64,000 nucleotides of DNA, from the NCBI RefSeq assembly GCF_009762325.1, contig NZ_CP034348.1, forward strand, positions 564,501-628,500, read 5' to 3'. The position numbers and the translations under genes were made by a program. Source of the stretch: Roseovarius faecimaris (GTDB taxonomy: Bacteria > Pseudomonadota > Alphaproteobacteria > Rhodobacterales > Rhodobacteraceae). Positions within the stretch are counted from its first letter, which is position 1. Every line of letters starts with the position of its first letter. Below, piece after piece: positions 44,993 through 54,139 of this stretch. The notes beneath the pieces are model-generated. The model was given only the letters and a program-made list of their open reading frames with translations, was not told the origin of the DNA and made no database searches.

Positions 44993-45770
44993 AAAGACAC
45001 GACTTGACGCCGCTTTCCTGGCTTCGGAATCTGCGCCCGAAGACGATGCCGCGCGGCTGGCCTTCTTCGAGCAACTGGCCGCATCCGAACTCTTTCTTCT
45101 GCTGGAAGGCGAGGCCGAGGGCGACAAGGTGACGCCGCAAACCTTTGAAATGCAGAATGAAACTTTTGTCCTCGTGTTCGACCTCGAGACCCGCCTGACC
45201 GCGCTGGCCCAAGGCCCCGCCCCCTATGCCGCCCTCTCCGGGCGCGCGCTCGCTGCCATGCTCGCCCCGCAACGCCTTGGCATCGCGCTGAATATCGACG
45301 TCGCCCCATCCTCGAGTTTCATTCTCGCCGAAGAGGTCGCATGGCTCAACGACATGCTCTCCCACGCCCCTCAGGAACTTCGGCAATCGGTTGAAAAAAT
45401 GTTTTCTCCCAAGGGCTTGCCCGAGGCATTGCTGACCGCGCTCGACGCACGACTGGCGTCTGCGACGGGGCTGGCGCATTCTGCCTATCTGGTGGGTGTG
45501 GCGTATGACAGCGGCGCGCAGGGTCATCTGATCGGGTTCATCGACGCGCTGCCCGGGGCCGAGCCCGCACTGGCGCAGGCCATATCCGAGGTGCTGACCT
45601 TTTCGGGCCTTGAAGCCGCCGCGCTCGATGTGGCGTTCTTTGCGGCAAGCGATGGCGTCACGCCGCGATTGGCCCGGCACGGGCTACGCTTCGACCTGCC
45701 TCAACCGGCCCCGGCGCATATGCCGGAAACCCCGGGCATGAACCCGGACAAACCGCCAAAGCTGAGATAA
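44985..45770 (+). CDS. SseB-family protein
   Basis: Protein of 261 residues with the SseB N-terminal domain (L-F-L-L-L-E-G-E-A, V-F-D-L-E-T-R-L, P-Q-R-L-G-I-A-L-N) and a second domain with D-A-L-P-G-A-E. Family function is poorly defined (serine-sensitivity enhancing in Escherichia coli). It overlaps the UDG-fold gene at its start, and its stop is separated from the convergent ghrA stop by one base. Confidence 0.78.
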   Translation: MVEKTRLDAAFLASESAPEDDAARLAFFEQLAASELFLLLEGEAEGDKVTPQTFEMQNETFVLVFDLETRLTALAQGPAPYAALSGRALAAMLAPQRLGIALNIDVAPSSSFILAEEVAWLNDMLSHAPQELRQSVEKMFSPKGLPEALLTALDARLASATGLAHSAYLVGVAYDSGAQGHLIGFIDALPGAEPALAQAISEVLTFSGLEAAALDVAFFAASDGVTPRLARHGLRFDLPQPAPAHMPETPGMNPDKPPKLR

Positions 45771-45771
45771 T

Positions 45772-46704
45772 TCAATAGCCTGCGTCGCGGTCGACCAGGA
45801 AAAGCATCGGCTCTCCGGCCTCGTTCCGCCGCACGTTCTCGGCAATCACTTCAGAGGAGGTCCGGGCCCGGGTCTCGGCGGCGATATGGGGGGTGACGGT
45901 CACGCGCGGATGCGCCCAATAGGGATGATCCTGCGGGAGCGGCTCCACACGGAACACATCCAGCGTGGCATGGCTGATCTGGCCGCTGTCGAGGGCGGAA
46001 AGAAGCGCCTCATCGTCAATCAACGGACCGCGGCCCGGATTGATGATCACAGCACCTTTCGCCATGAGATCAAGGGTTTGTGCGTTGATCACATTCTCCG
46101 TTTCGGATGTGAAGGGCAATAGCAGCACCACGATCTCGGCCCCCGTCAGGGCCTCTTGCAGCCCGTCCTCACCCGCCAGGCACCTGATCCCGTCGATCTG
46201 TTTCTGCGCCCGGCTCCAGCCGGTCACGTCAAAGCCGAGGCTCGCCAGAGTCTCGGCACAGATACGGCCCAATGCCCCGAGGCCCAGCACGGTCACCTTC
46301 CGCTCCTCTGCCAGCGGCGGGACGACAGGCTCCCATCGTGCCTCACGGTTGAGGATGTCGCGGTCCATGCCCAGATGATGACGCAGCACATGGCCCGTCA
46401 CCCATTCGCGCATCCCTTGCGCCAGACCGTGATCGACCATGCGCGTCAGCGGCATTGTAAGTGTCTTGTTACCAACGACTTTCTCCACCCCGGCCCAGAG
46501 GCTCAGCACTGCCTTGGCGCGGGTGTAGGGCGTGAAATCCTGCACCGGGCCGTTGGGCGCATAAACGATGTAATCGACCTCTGCGGGGGGCAGATCATCG
46601 CGGATGACCGCGTCAAGCCCCGCCTCCTGGAAGGCACGGCTCAATGTCGGGCGGTATTCGTCCCAACGGTCGGGGCGACCGGCGAAAAGGATATTGAGCG
46701 CCAT
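45772..46704 (-). CDS. ghrA: Glyoxylate/hydroxypyruvate reductase A, GhrA-like
   Basis: D-2-hydroxyacid dehydrogenase of 310 residues reducing glyoxylate and hydroxypyruvate with NAD(P)H. Nucleotide fold V-L-G-L-G-A-L-G-R-I-C and the R/E/H triad in G-R-G (N-P-G-R-G-P), F-R-V-E-P-L and T-P-H-I-A-A. The first helix motif A-G-V-E-K-V is of the GhrA type. ATG at 46704 is preferred over the adjacent GTG; it is preceded by GAGG from the end of rodA. Lies zero to three bases after rodA, so it is part of the rod-shape transcript. Confidence 0.9.
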   Translation of the reverse strand: MALNILFAGRPDRWDEYRPTLSRAFQEAGLDAVIRDDLPPAEVDYIVYAPNGPVQDFTPYTRAKAVLSLWAGVEKVVGNKTLTMPLTRMVDHGLAQGMREWVTGHVLRHHLGMDRDILNREARWEPVVPPLAEERKVTVLGLGALGRICAETLASLGFDVTGWSRAQKQIDGIRCLAGEDGLQEALTGAEIVVLLLPFTSETENVINAQTLDLMAKGAVIINPGRGPLIDDEALLSALDSGQISHATLDVFRVEPLPQDHPYWAHPRVTVTPHIAAETRARTSSEVIAENVRRNEAGEPMLFLVDRDAGY

Positions 46705-46707
46705 CAC

Positions 46708-47847
46708 TTACCTCGGTTTGTGAACATGGGCGGATTGGACAAGGCCGAACCCGATCATCAGCACGAGCATGGCCGAACCGCCATAGCTGACCAGCGGCAG
46801 GGGTACGCCCACCACCGGCGCAAGGCCCATGACCATCGACATATTGACCGCGAAAAACAGGAAGAAGGTCGCCGCCATGCCAAGCGTCATCAGCGACGAA
46901 AAACGATCCTTGTTGGCCAGCGCCGTCGAGATGCAGAAGACCAGGATCAGCACATAAAGCCCCAGAAGGGACACGCCGCCGATGAAGCCAAACTCTTCGG
47001 CCAGTGTGGTAAAGATGAAATCGGTGTGCTTTTCCGGCAGAAAGTTCAGCCGTGACTGGGTGCCCTGCATGAAGCCCCGCCCGGTCCAGCCGCCGGAACC
47101 CAGGGCAATCTTGGACTGGGTGATGTGATAGCCCGCGCCAAGCGGGTCGCTGGACGGATCGAGAAACGTGTCAATACGCCGGAACTGATAATCGGCCAGC
47201 ATCTGCCAGTCGGTGCCGCGGCTTTGGAACACGGCTGTGATCAGGGCCACGACAGCGGCAATGACCACGGCGAAATAGGCCCAGTGCACCCCTGCGATGA
47301 ACATCATCACGCCGCCTGCCGCCAGAAGAAGGATCGACGTGCCAAGGTCGGGCTGACGCAGCACCATCGCCACGGGAAGCAGGATCATCAGGACCGGAGC
47401 CAGCACCCAGAGCGGACGTGACACCTTGGACATGGGCAACCAGTCGTAATAGGCGGCCAGCAGCATGACGAGGGTGATCTTGGTCAGCTCCGAGGGTTGC
47501 AGACGCATGAAACCAAGGTCGATCCAGCGCTGCGCACCCATCCCGACAGAGCCGATAAGCTCTACCAGCAGCAAAAGCGCGAGCGAGCCCAGATAGGCCA
47601 CCACCGCCATGTTGCGCCAGAACCAGATCGGCACCATGGCGACGAACAGCATCAGCGCCAGCCCCATGCCAAACCGTTTCATCTGGGGCTCGGCCCAGGG
47701 CGAGAAGGAGCCGCCCGCCACCGAATAGAGCATCAGGAAGCCCACCGACGCCACGGCGCAGAGCAGGATGGTCAGCGGCCAGTTGAGATAAAGCACCTTG
47801 CGCAGCCCGGTGGGCGTGTGCTGAACGGTATATTCAAGATAGCTCAT
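46708..47847 (-). CDS. rodA: Rod-shape peptidoglycan glycosyltransferase RodA
   Basis: SEDS-family polymerase of 379 residues in the inner membrane that makes glycan strands for cell elongation with PBP2. About ten hydrophobic segments; family marks include Q-P-D-L-G-T-S-I-L-L, Q-S-K-I-A-L-G-S-G-G, the L-P-E-K-H-T-D-F-I-F motif and G-V-P-L-P-L-V-S-Y-G-G-S. Its start overlaps the mrdA stop by four bases. Confidence 0.96.
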   Translation of the reverse strand: MSYLEYTVQHTPTGLRKVLYLNWPLTILLCAVASVGFLMLYSVAGGSFSPWAEPQMKRFGMGLALMLFVAMVPIWFWRNMAVVAYLGSLALLLLVELIGSVGMGAQRWIDLGFMRLQPSELTKITLVMLLAAYYDWLPMSKVSRPLWVLAPVLMILLPVAMVLRQPDLGTSILLLAAGGVMMFIAGVHWAYFAVVIAAVVALITAVFQSRGTDWQMLADYQFRRIDTFLDPSSDPLGAGYHITQSKIALGSGGWTGRGFMQGTQSRLNFLPEKHTDFIFTTLAEEFGFIGGVSLLGLYVLILVFCISTALANKDRFSSLMTLGMAATFFLFFAVNMSMVMGLAPVVGVPLPLVSYGGSAMLVLMIGFGLVQSAHVHKPR

Positions 47848-49763
47848 GCGCGGTCGCTTCCGTCGCCCTCGCGTTCCACCATCTCCCGGCGCAGACGTTC
47901 CTGCTGGGCCCGGATACGGCCCCGGTCCTTGGACGGGTAGGCGGAGAGCGGCGGGTCTTCGCCATAGAGCGCCTGAAGCGTGATGTCGCGGGCGATGGGC
48001 GCGGCTGCGGTGGAGCCGCCGCCGCCATGTTCAACCACCACCGCCACGGCGATTTTCGGGTTGTCGTAGGGCGCGAAATTGACAAACAGAGCATGATCTC
48101 GCTGCTCCCACGGCACTTCGGCATTGTTGACCACTGCCGAGCGCACCTGCGAGGTGCCGGTCTTGCCCGCCATCTGCATCGTCTCGACCGCGATCCGGCT
48201 GCCGTAAGCCGTGCCCCGGCGCGAATTGGACACGGCAAACATCGCCTTGCGGATGGCGCGCAGGTTGTTTTCGTTCAGGCCCATATCGGTGCCATAGCCA
48301 GTGGGTTGCTCCACCCCGTCGATGCTCTTGATCAGCCGCGGGCTGACCGAGCGCCCGGTGGCCAGCCGCGCCGTCATCACCGCCAGTTGCAGCGGCGAGG
48401 CCAGCACATAGCCTTGCCCGATCGAGGCGTTCACGCTGTCGCCAATGCGCCATTCGGCATCGCGCACTTCGCGTTTCCACGCCTTGGTAGGGGCCAGCCC
48501 CTTGGCCACCGAGGTCATCGGCAGGTCGTGGCTGACACCGATGCCCAGCCTCTTGGCCATTTCGGAGATGTTTTCGATGCCGGTTTTCAGCGCCAGCTCG
48601 TAATAATACACATCGCAGCTTTCGCGCAGGGAGGTGTGCAGGTTCATGTTGCCATGACCCGCCCGTTTCCAGCAGTGAAAGCGCCGGTCGCTCACCTCAA
48701 GGTGACCGGGACAGCGCACCGTATCATCGGGGTGAATATCGCCATTTTCCAGCGCGGCCAGCGCGGTGATCATCTTGTAGGTGGAACCGGGCGGATAGAC
48801 GCCTTGCACCGCTTTGTTGGGCAGCGGGCGATACTTGTTGTCCAGAAGCGCCTTGTAATCGGCGACCGAGATGCCGCGCACAAAGAGGTTGGGATCGAAA
48901 CTGGGGGCCGAGACGCAAGCCAGCAGATCGCCATTCTCGCAATCCATCACCACGGCAGCGGCGCTTTCTTCCTTGAGCCGGGCGTGGGCATAGGCCTGAA
49001 GATCGCTGTCGATGCTGATCTGAAAGTCCGATCCGGCATGGCCCTCGACGCGGTCAAGTTCCCGCATGACGCGGCCCGCGGCGTTGACCTCGACCCGCTT
49101 GGTGCCTTCCTTGCCGCGCAACACGTCCTCGCGCTGCGCCTCCAGCCCGATCTTGCCCACCTGAAACCGCGGGATACGCAAAAGCTGCTCGGGCGCGTTG
49201 ATCCGCTCAAGGTCCTTGTCGCTGACCGGGCCGACATAGCCGACGATATGCGCGAAGTGATCCCGCTGCGGATAGCGCCGTGACAGCCCCACCTCGGGCG
49301 TGACGCCGGGCAGGGCAGGGGCATTGACCGCCACCCGGCTCAGGTCGTCCCAGCTGATCCGGTCGGCGATGGTCACCGGCGTGTCGCCGCGCAGTTTCTT
49401 GAGATCGGCCAGCGCCTCTTCGAGCTCTTCGGGGTCAAGCTCCACAAGCTTTGCCAGCCGTTCGATCACGGCCTCCACATCGCCTGCCTGCTCGCGCACC
49501 ATGGTGATGCGATAGCTTGGCGTGTTCTCGGCCACCACCCGGCCATTGCGGTCAAAGATACGGCCCCGGGCGGGCGGGATCAGCCGGATATTGATCCGGT
49601 TCTCATCGGCCAGCAGGCGAAATTCATCGGCCTGTTCCACCTGCATATAGCGCATGCGAAAGGCCAGCAGCGTGGCAAACCCCGCCATGCCCCCGCCCAG
49701 GATCAGACCCCGGCGGGTGATCCGGCGCTGGCTTTCGGCGTTATCGCGGGTCGGGCGTCTCAT
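47844..49763 (-). CDS. mrdA: Penicillin-binding protein 2 (transpeptidase)
   Basis: Elongasome transpeptidase of 639 residues. N-terminal transmembrane helix (~residues 18-38), PBP dimer domain (P-A-R-G-R-I-F-D-R-N-G) and penicillin-binding domain with active-site Ser in G-S-T-Y-K, S-C-D as the second motif and K-T-G-T-S. ATG at 49763 is chosen as it overlaps the mreD stop by four bases; the frame is open upstream but not homologous. Ends four bases into rodA. Confidence 0.95.
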   Translation of the reverse strand: MRRPTRDNAESQRRITRRGLILGGGMAGFATLLAFRMRYMQVEQADEFRLLADENRINIRLIPPARGRIFDRNGRVVAENTPSYRITMVREQAGDVEAVIERLAKLVELDPEELEEALADLKKLRGDTPVTIADRISWDDLSRVAVNAPALPGVTPEVGLSRRYPQRDHFAHIVGYVGPVSDKDLERINAPEQLLRIPRFQVGKIGLEAQREDVLRGKEGTKRVEVNAAGRVMRELDRVEGHAGSDFQISIDSDLQAYAHARLKEESAAAVVMDCENGDLLACVSAPSFDPNLFVRGISVADYKALLDNKYRPLPNKAVQGVYPPGSTYKMITALAALENGDIHPDDTVRCPGHLEVSDRRFHCWKRAGHGNMNLHTSLRESCDVYYYELALKTGIENISEMAKRLGIGVSHDLPMTSVAKGLAPTKAWKREVRDAEWRIGDSVNASIGQGYVLASPLQLAVMTARLATGRSVSPRLIKSIDGVEQPTGYGTDMGLNENNLRAIRKAMFAVSNSRRGTAYGSRIAVETMQMAGKTGTSQVRSAVVNNAEVPWEQRDHALFVNFAPYDNPKIAVAVVVEHGGGGSTAAAPIARDITLQALYGEDPPLSAYPSKDRGRIRAQQERLRREMVEREGDGSDRA

Positions 49764-50299
49764 GAGCGGCTCATCAGGGCATCCACATCGCCCGGCGTCT
49801 GCTTGCGCACGCCAAAGACGATTTGCGAGATATAGACCACAATCGGATAGGTGGCGAGGGTCATGACCAGCTGCATCAGGCTCAGACCAAGCGCGGGGCG
49901 GTCCACCATCAGGATGCCGAGAGTGATCTGATTGGCCAGCGTCATCATCGTCAGAGTGGCCGATACCGTGGCCCATTCGGCGGCAAAGGTCAGGTCGCGC
50001 AGGCCCGGCGCGCGGGAGCGCAGCGTTTCGGTGCCGATCACCACCAGCGCCGCCCAGAGCCCGGGCGGAAGCTGAAACAGAAGCCCGGTGAGAAAGAACA
50101 CCAGCGCGATCAGCGAAACCGGCACGAATTCGGGCCGCCGCAGCACCCAGGCGCAGGTCAGCACGAGAATGAGGTCAGGCCCCGCCCAGCTGCTCGGCGC
50201 GGTGTTGAGCGGCAGCAACGCAAAAAAGGCCAGCAGCGTGCAAAGTGCCAGATAAAGCGCGCGCATCATCCAGGCGCGGGTTTGCGGGCTGTCAACCAT
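49760..50299 (-). CDS. mreD: Rod-shape-determining protein MreD
   Basis: Inner-membrane protein of 179 residues with about five hydrophobic segments, part of the MreBCD elongation complex. Sequence is weakly conserved as usual for MreD; position between mreC and mrdA fixes the assignment. ATG at 50299 (M-V-D-S-P-Q) is preferred over 50314 because GGAGG lies just upstream. Start overlaps mreC by 8 bases and the stop overlaps mrdA by 4. Confidence 0.88.
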   Translation of the reverse strand: MVDSPQTRAWMMRALYLALCTLLAFFALLPLNTAPSSWAGPDLILVLTCAWVLRRPEFVPVSLIALVFFLTGLLFQLPPGLWAALVVIGTETLRSRAPGLRDLTFAAEWATVSATLTMMTLANQITLGILMVDRPALGLSLMQLVMTLATYPIVVYISQIVFGVRKQTPGDVDALMSRS

Positions 50300-51194
50300 C
50301 GGCCGCCTCCGCATCGGTGCTGACCTCGGCGGGCGTGTCGGGCGCGATCAGCCCGCCCTGATCGGTGATCGCCGGACGGCCGTAATTGCGCAGCACACGC
50401 AGGAATTCCAGCCGTTCATAATCGGCGGCCAGCCGCACGCGGATGCGTCCGTTCGGATCCTTGGCAATCTGCCCGATGGCGAGGCCGGGCGGAAACACTC
50501 CGCCGTCTCCGCTGGTCAGCACGCGGTCGCCTGCCCGCACCTGGTCGAGATCCTCGATGAAATCCACCGGCGGCGCGGCGGTGTTGTCGCCCACCACAAG
50601 CGCGGTTTGCCCCGATGGCTGGATCGTCACGGGCACGCGGCTGGATGTGTCGGTCAGAAGCACCACGCGGGCAGTTCTTTCGCCCACGCCCGAGGTGCGC
50701 CCGACCAGGCCGAGCCCGTCCATCGCCGCCCAGCCATCGACGATCCCGTCGCGCGCGCCCACATTGATCAGCACCGATTGCCGGAAGGGCGAGCCGCTAT
50801 CGGCCATCACGACGCCGGTGATGAAGGTCAGGCGCGGGTCAAGCTGCACGTTGTTCAGGTCGAGAAGGCGCGCGTTTTCCTGCTCCAGCTGAAGAGCGGC
50901 TTCCTTCCAGGCTTTCATCTGCTGCAACTCGCGGCGAAGCTCCTGGTTTTGCTGGTAAATCCTCTGGTAGCTCTGGAAATCGCGCAGGATGTTGATCGCC
51001 CCCGTGACCGGCGCCATGGCCCATTCGAAATTGGGCACCACCGCGTCCACCACCTGCGCGCGGAACCGCTCGACACGCGGGCTGTCGATCCGCCAGACAA
51101 GGAACAGGCCCAGCAGGCACAGCAAAAGAACCCCCGTCAGCAAGCGCTTCAGCGGGCCGGAATAGTCGCTACCCTGGTTACGGTCCTTGGCCAA
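50292..51194 (-). CDS. mreC: Rod-shape-determining protein MreC
   Basis: Bitopic membrane protein of 300 residues linking MreB to PBP2. One helix at residues ~18-34 (L-L-L-C-L-L-G-L-F-L-V), a coiled coil (Y-Q-Q-N-Q-E-L-R-R-E-L-Q), and the periplasmic beta domain with G-A-R-D-G-I-V-D-G-W and the loop V-L-T-S-G-D-G-G-V-F-P-P-G. The start codon is TTG at 51194 with AAGGGG six bases upstream; no ATG or GTG fits. Confidence 0.93.
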   Translation of the reverse strand: MAKDRNQGSDYSGPLKRLLTGVLLLCLLGLFLVWRIDSPRVERFRAQVVDAVVPNFEWAMAPVTGAINILRDFQSYQRIYQQNQELRRELQQMKAWKEAALQLEQENARLLDLNNVQLDPRLTFITGVVMADSGSPFRQSVLINVGARDGIVDGWAAMDGLGLVGRTSGVGERTARVVLLTDTSSRVPVTIQPSGQTALVVGDNTAAPPVDFIEDLDQVRAGDRVLTSGDGGVFPPGLAIGQIAKDPNGRIRVRLAADYERLEFLRVLRNYGRPAITDQGGLIAPDTPAEVSTDAEAADG

Positions 51195-51225
51195 TCGTTC
51201 CCCTTTGCGTGCAAGGGTTCACGCT

Positions 51226-52377
<1,152 letters not shown>

Positions 52378-52522
52378 TCACGCAGATAAGCATCAAACTG
52401 CCACTTGGCTGGTCGGTCGGGGGCGGCGGTCGCGATGTTAACGATGTCTTTACCTTTGCATGGATCGGCGCGGTCCGGCGGCGTATTTTTGACCGGCGGA
52501 ACGTGAAGGAGGGACAGGCGGG

Positions 52523-52834
52523 ATGGACCCGGTGCGATTTTTGCTGAGCACAACAGTGGCCCTCATGGCCGGGTGCAGCACGGTACCCAATGGCCCGGTA
52601 GCGCGCAGCTATGACCTGAGCTTTGTGCATCCTGCGCCTCATGCCAGTTACATCCAGGTCACGCCCGGATCCCCGGGCGCAGCTCTGCCCGCCCCGCAAG
52701 AGATCACCAGCCGCGACTTTGCCCTCTATCTGCGTGCAAACACAGGCTGCACGGTGGATGCGGCCCGCCGCGCCTCGGTGATTGGCAGTCACACCGTACC
52801 GGCAGGCTACATGGTGCCCATCGCCTGCCCCTGA
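52523..52834 (+). CDS. Small hypothetical lipoprotein
   Basis: Protein of 103 residues: short signal peptide with lipobox L-M-A-G-C (Cys18), then a Pro/Ala-rich domain with Y-I-Q-V-T-P-G and a Cys pair (N-T-G-C-T and I-A-C-P). Strong ribosome site (AAGGAGGGA) 8 bases before the ATG. I do not recognise the family. Divergent from mreB, upstream of the radical SAM operon, which has its own promoter. Confidence 0.68.
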   Translation: MDPVRFLLSTTVALMAGCSTVPNGPVARSYDLSFVHPAPHASYIQVTPGSPGAALPAPQEITSRDFALYLRANTGCTVDAARRASVIGSHTVPAGYMVPIACP

Positions 52835-52867
52835 TTCACCCCTGATCCAAAGGCGTCACGACGCCCC

Positions 52868-52903
52868 TTGTCAGCCGAACGGGTTGGAACATATAGTGAA
52901 CAA
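52868..52903 (+). promoter_or_regulatory. Sigma-70 promoter with embedded LexA box; likely leaderless start
   Basis: TTGTCA (52868-52873), 18-base spacer, TATAGT (52892-52897). The -10 lies inside GAAC-ATATAGT-GAAC (52887-52901), a perfect alphaproteobacterial LexA box (GAAC-N7-GAAC). The ATG of the radical SAM gene begins at 52904, 7 bases after the -10, where transcription should start. No ribosome site is present. Confidence 0.72.
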
Positions 52904-54139
52904 ATGGTTCAGATGTCCCTCGATAAGAAGCTGGCAATCCTGTCGGATGCGGCCAAGTATGACGCCTCCTGTGCGTCCTCAGGCTCCACGCGGCGCGACT
53001 CGCGGGGTGGCAAAAGCCTTGGGTCGAACGAGGGCAGCGGCATTTGCCATGCCTATGCCCCCGACGGGCGCTGCATCAGCCTGCTCAAGATCCTGATGAC
53101 CAATTTCTGCATCTATGACTGCGCCTATTGCATCAACCGCGTGTCTTCGAATGTGAAACGCGCCCGCTTCACCGTCGATGAGGTGGTGCGGCTCACCATC
53201 GAGTTCTATCGGCGCAACTATATCGAGGGGCTGTTCTTGTCATCCGGCATCATCCGGTCGCCCGACGCCACGATGGCCGACATGGTCGAGATTGCCCGTA
53301 AACTGCGCGAAGAGGAAAATTTTCGCGGCTATATCCACCTCAAGACGATCCCCGACGCGGCGCCTGAACTGATCGAACAGGCCGGCCGCCATGCCGACCG
53401 TCTGTCGATCAATGTGGAACTGCCGACCGATGCTGCGATCAGGCGGCATGCGCCCGAGAAAAACCCCGAGCAGATCCGCCGCGCCATGGCCGATATGCGT
53501 CTGCGCAAAGAGGCGGCGAAGGACCGCACCCATACCGGCCGCCGACCGCCGCGCTTTGCCCCTGCGGGACAATCCACGCAGATGATCATCGGGGCAGATG
53601 GCTCGACCGACGCGACCATTCTGGGTCAGTCCACCCGGCTTTACTCCAGTTACAAGCTCAAGCGGGTCTATTACTCGGCCTTTTCTCCGATCCCCGACAG
53701 CTCTGCCAAGCTGCCGCTGATCCGCCCGCCCTTGCAGCGCGAACACCGGCTGTATCAGGCCGATTGGCTGCTCAGGTTCTACGGGTTCGATGTGACCGAA
53801 ATCACCGCCGTCACACCGGACGGCAACCTTGACCTTGAGATCGACCCGAAACTCGCCTGGGCCTTGCAGCATCGCGGTCTGTTTCCGCTCGACGTGAACC
53901 GCGCCAGCCGGGAGATGCTCCTGCGGGTGCCGGGTTTCGGGGTCAAGACGGTCAACCGTATCCTGACGACCCGCCGCCACCGCGCGCTACGGTATGAGGA
54001 CCTTCTGCGCATGGGAGCGGGGATGAAGAAGGCCAGGGCATTTGTGACCGCACAGGGCTGGACGCCGGGGGCGCTGACCGACACCGCCGATCTGCGCGCG
54101 CGATTTGTCCCGCCGCCCGAGCAACTCACGCTGTTCTGA
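52904..54139 (+). CDS. Putative DNA modification/repair radical SAM protein
   Basis: Radical SAM enzyme of 411 residues of the type linked to UdgX (TIGR03916-like). The [4Fe-4S] motif is C-x3-C-x2-C (Cys69, 73, 76: C-I-Y-D-C-A-Y-C); a C-terminal helix-hairpin-helix (R-V-P-G-F-G-V-K-T-V-N-R) suggests DNA binding. The reaction is unknown. ATG at 52904 is chosen from the promoter position; an ATG at 52913 is the alternative. It overlaps the UdgX start by one base (TGATG), so the pair are translationally coupled and probably SOS-controlled. Confidence 0.85.
   Translation: MVQMSLDKKLAILSDAAKYDASCASSGSTRRDSRGGKSLGSNEGSGICHAYAPDGRCISLLKILMTNFCIYDCAYCINRVSSNVKRARFTVDEVVRLTIEFYRRNYIEGLFLSSGIIRSPDATMADMVEIARKLREEENFRGYIHLKTIPDAAPELIEQAGRHADRLSINVELPTDAAIRRHAPEKNPEQIRRAMADMRLRKEAAKDRTHTGRRPPRFAPAGQSTQMIIGADGSTDATILGQSTRLYSSYKLKRVYYSAFSPIPDSSAKLPLIRPPLQREHRLYQADWLLRFYGFDVTEITAVTPDGNLDLEIDPKLAWALQHRGLFPLDVNRASREMLLRVPGFGVKTVNRILTTRRHRALRYEDLLRMGAGMKKARAFVTAQGWTPGALTDTADLRARFVPPPEQLTLF

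Noticed and set aside
52877-52890. Second GAAC pair as another LexA box
   Set aside because: The spacing is GAAC-N6-GAAC, one base short of the required seven.
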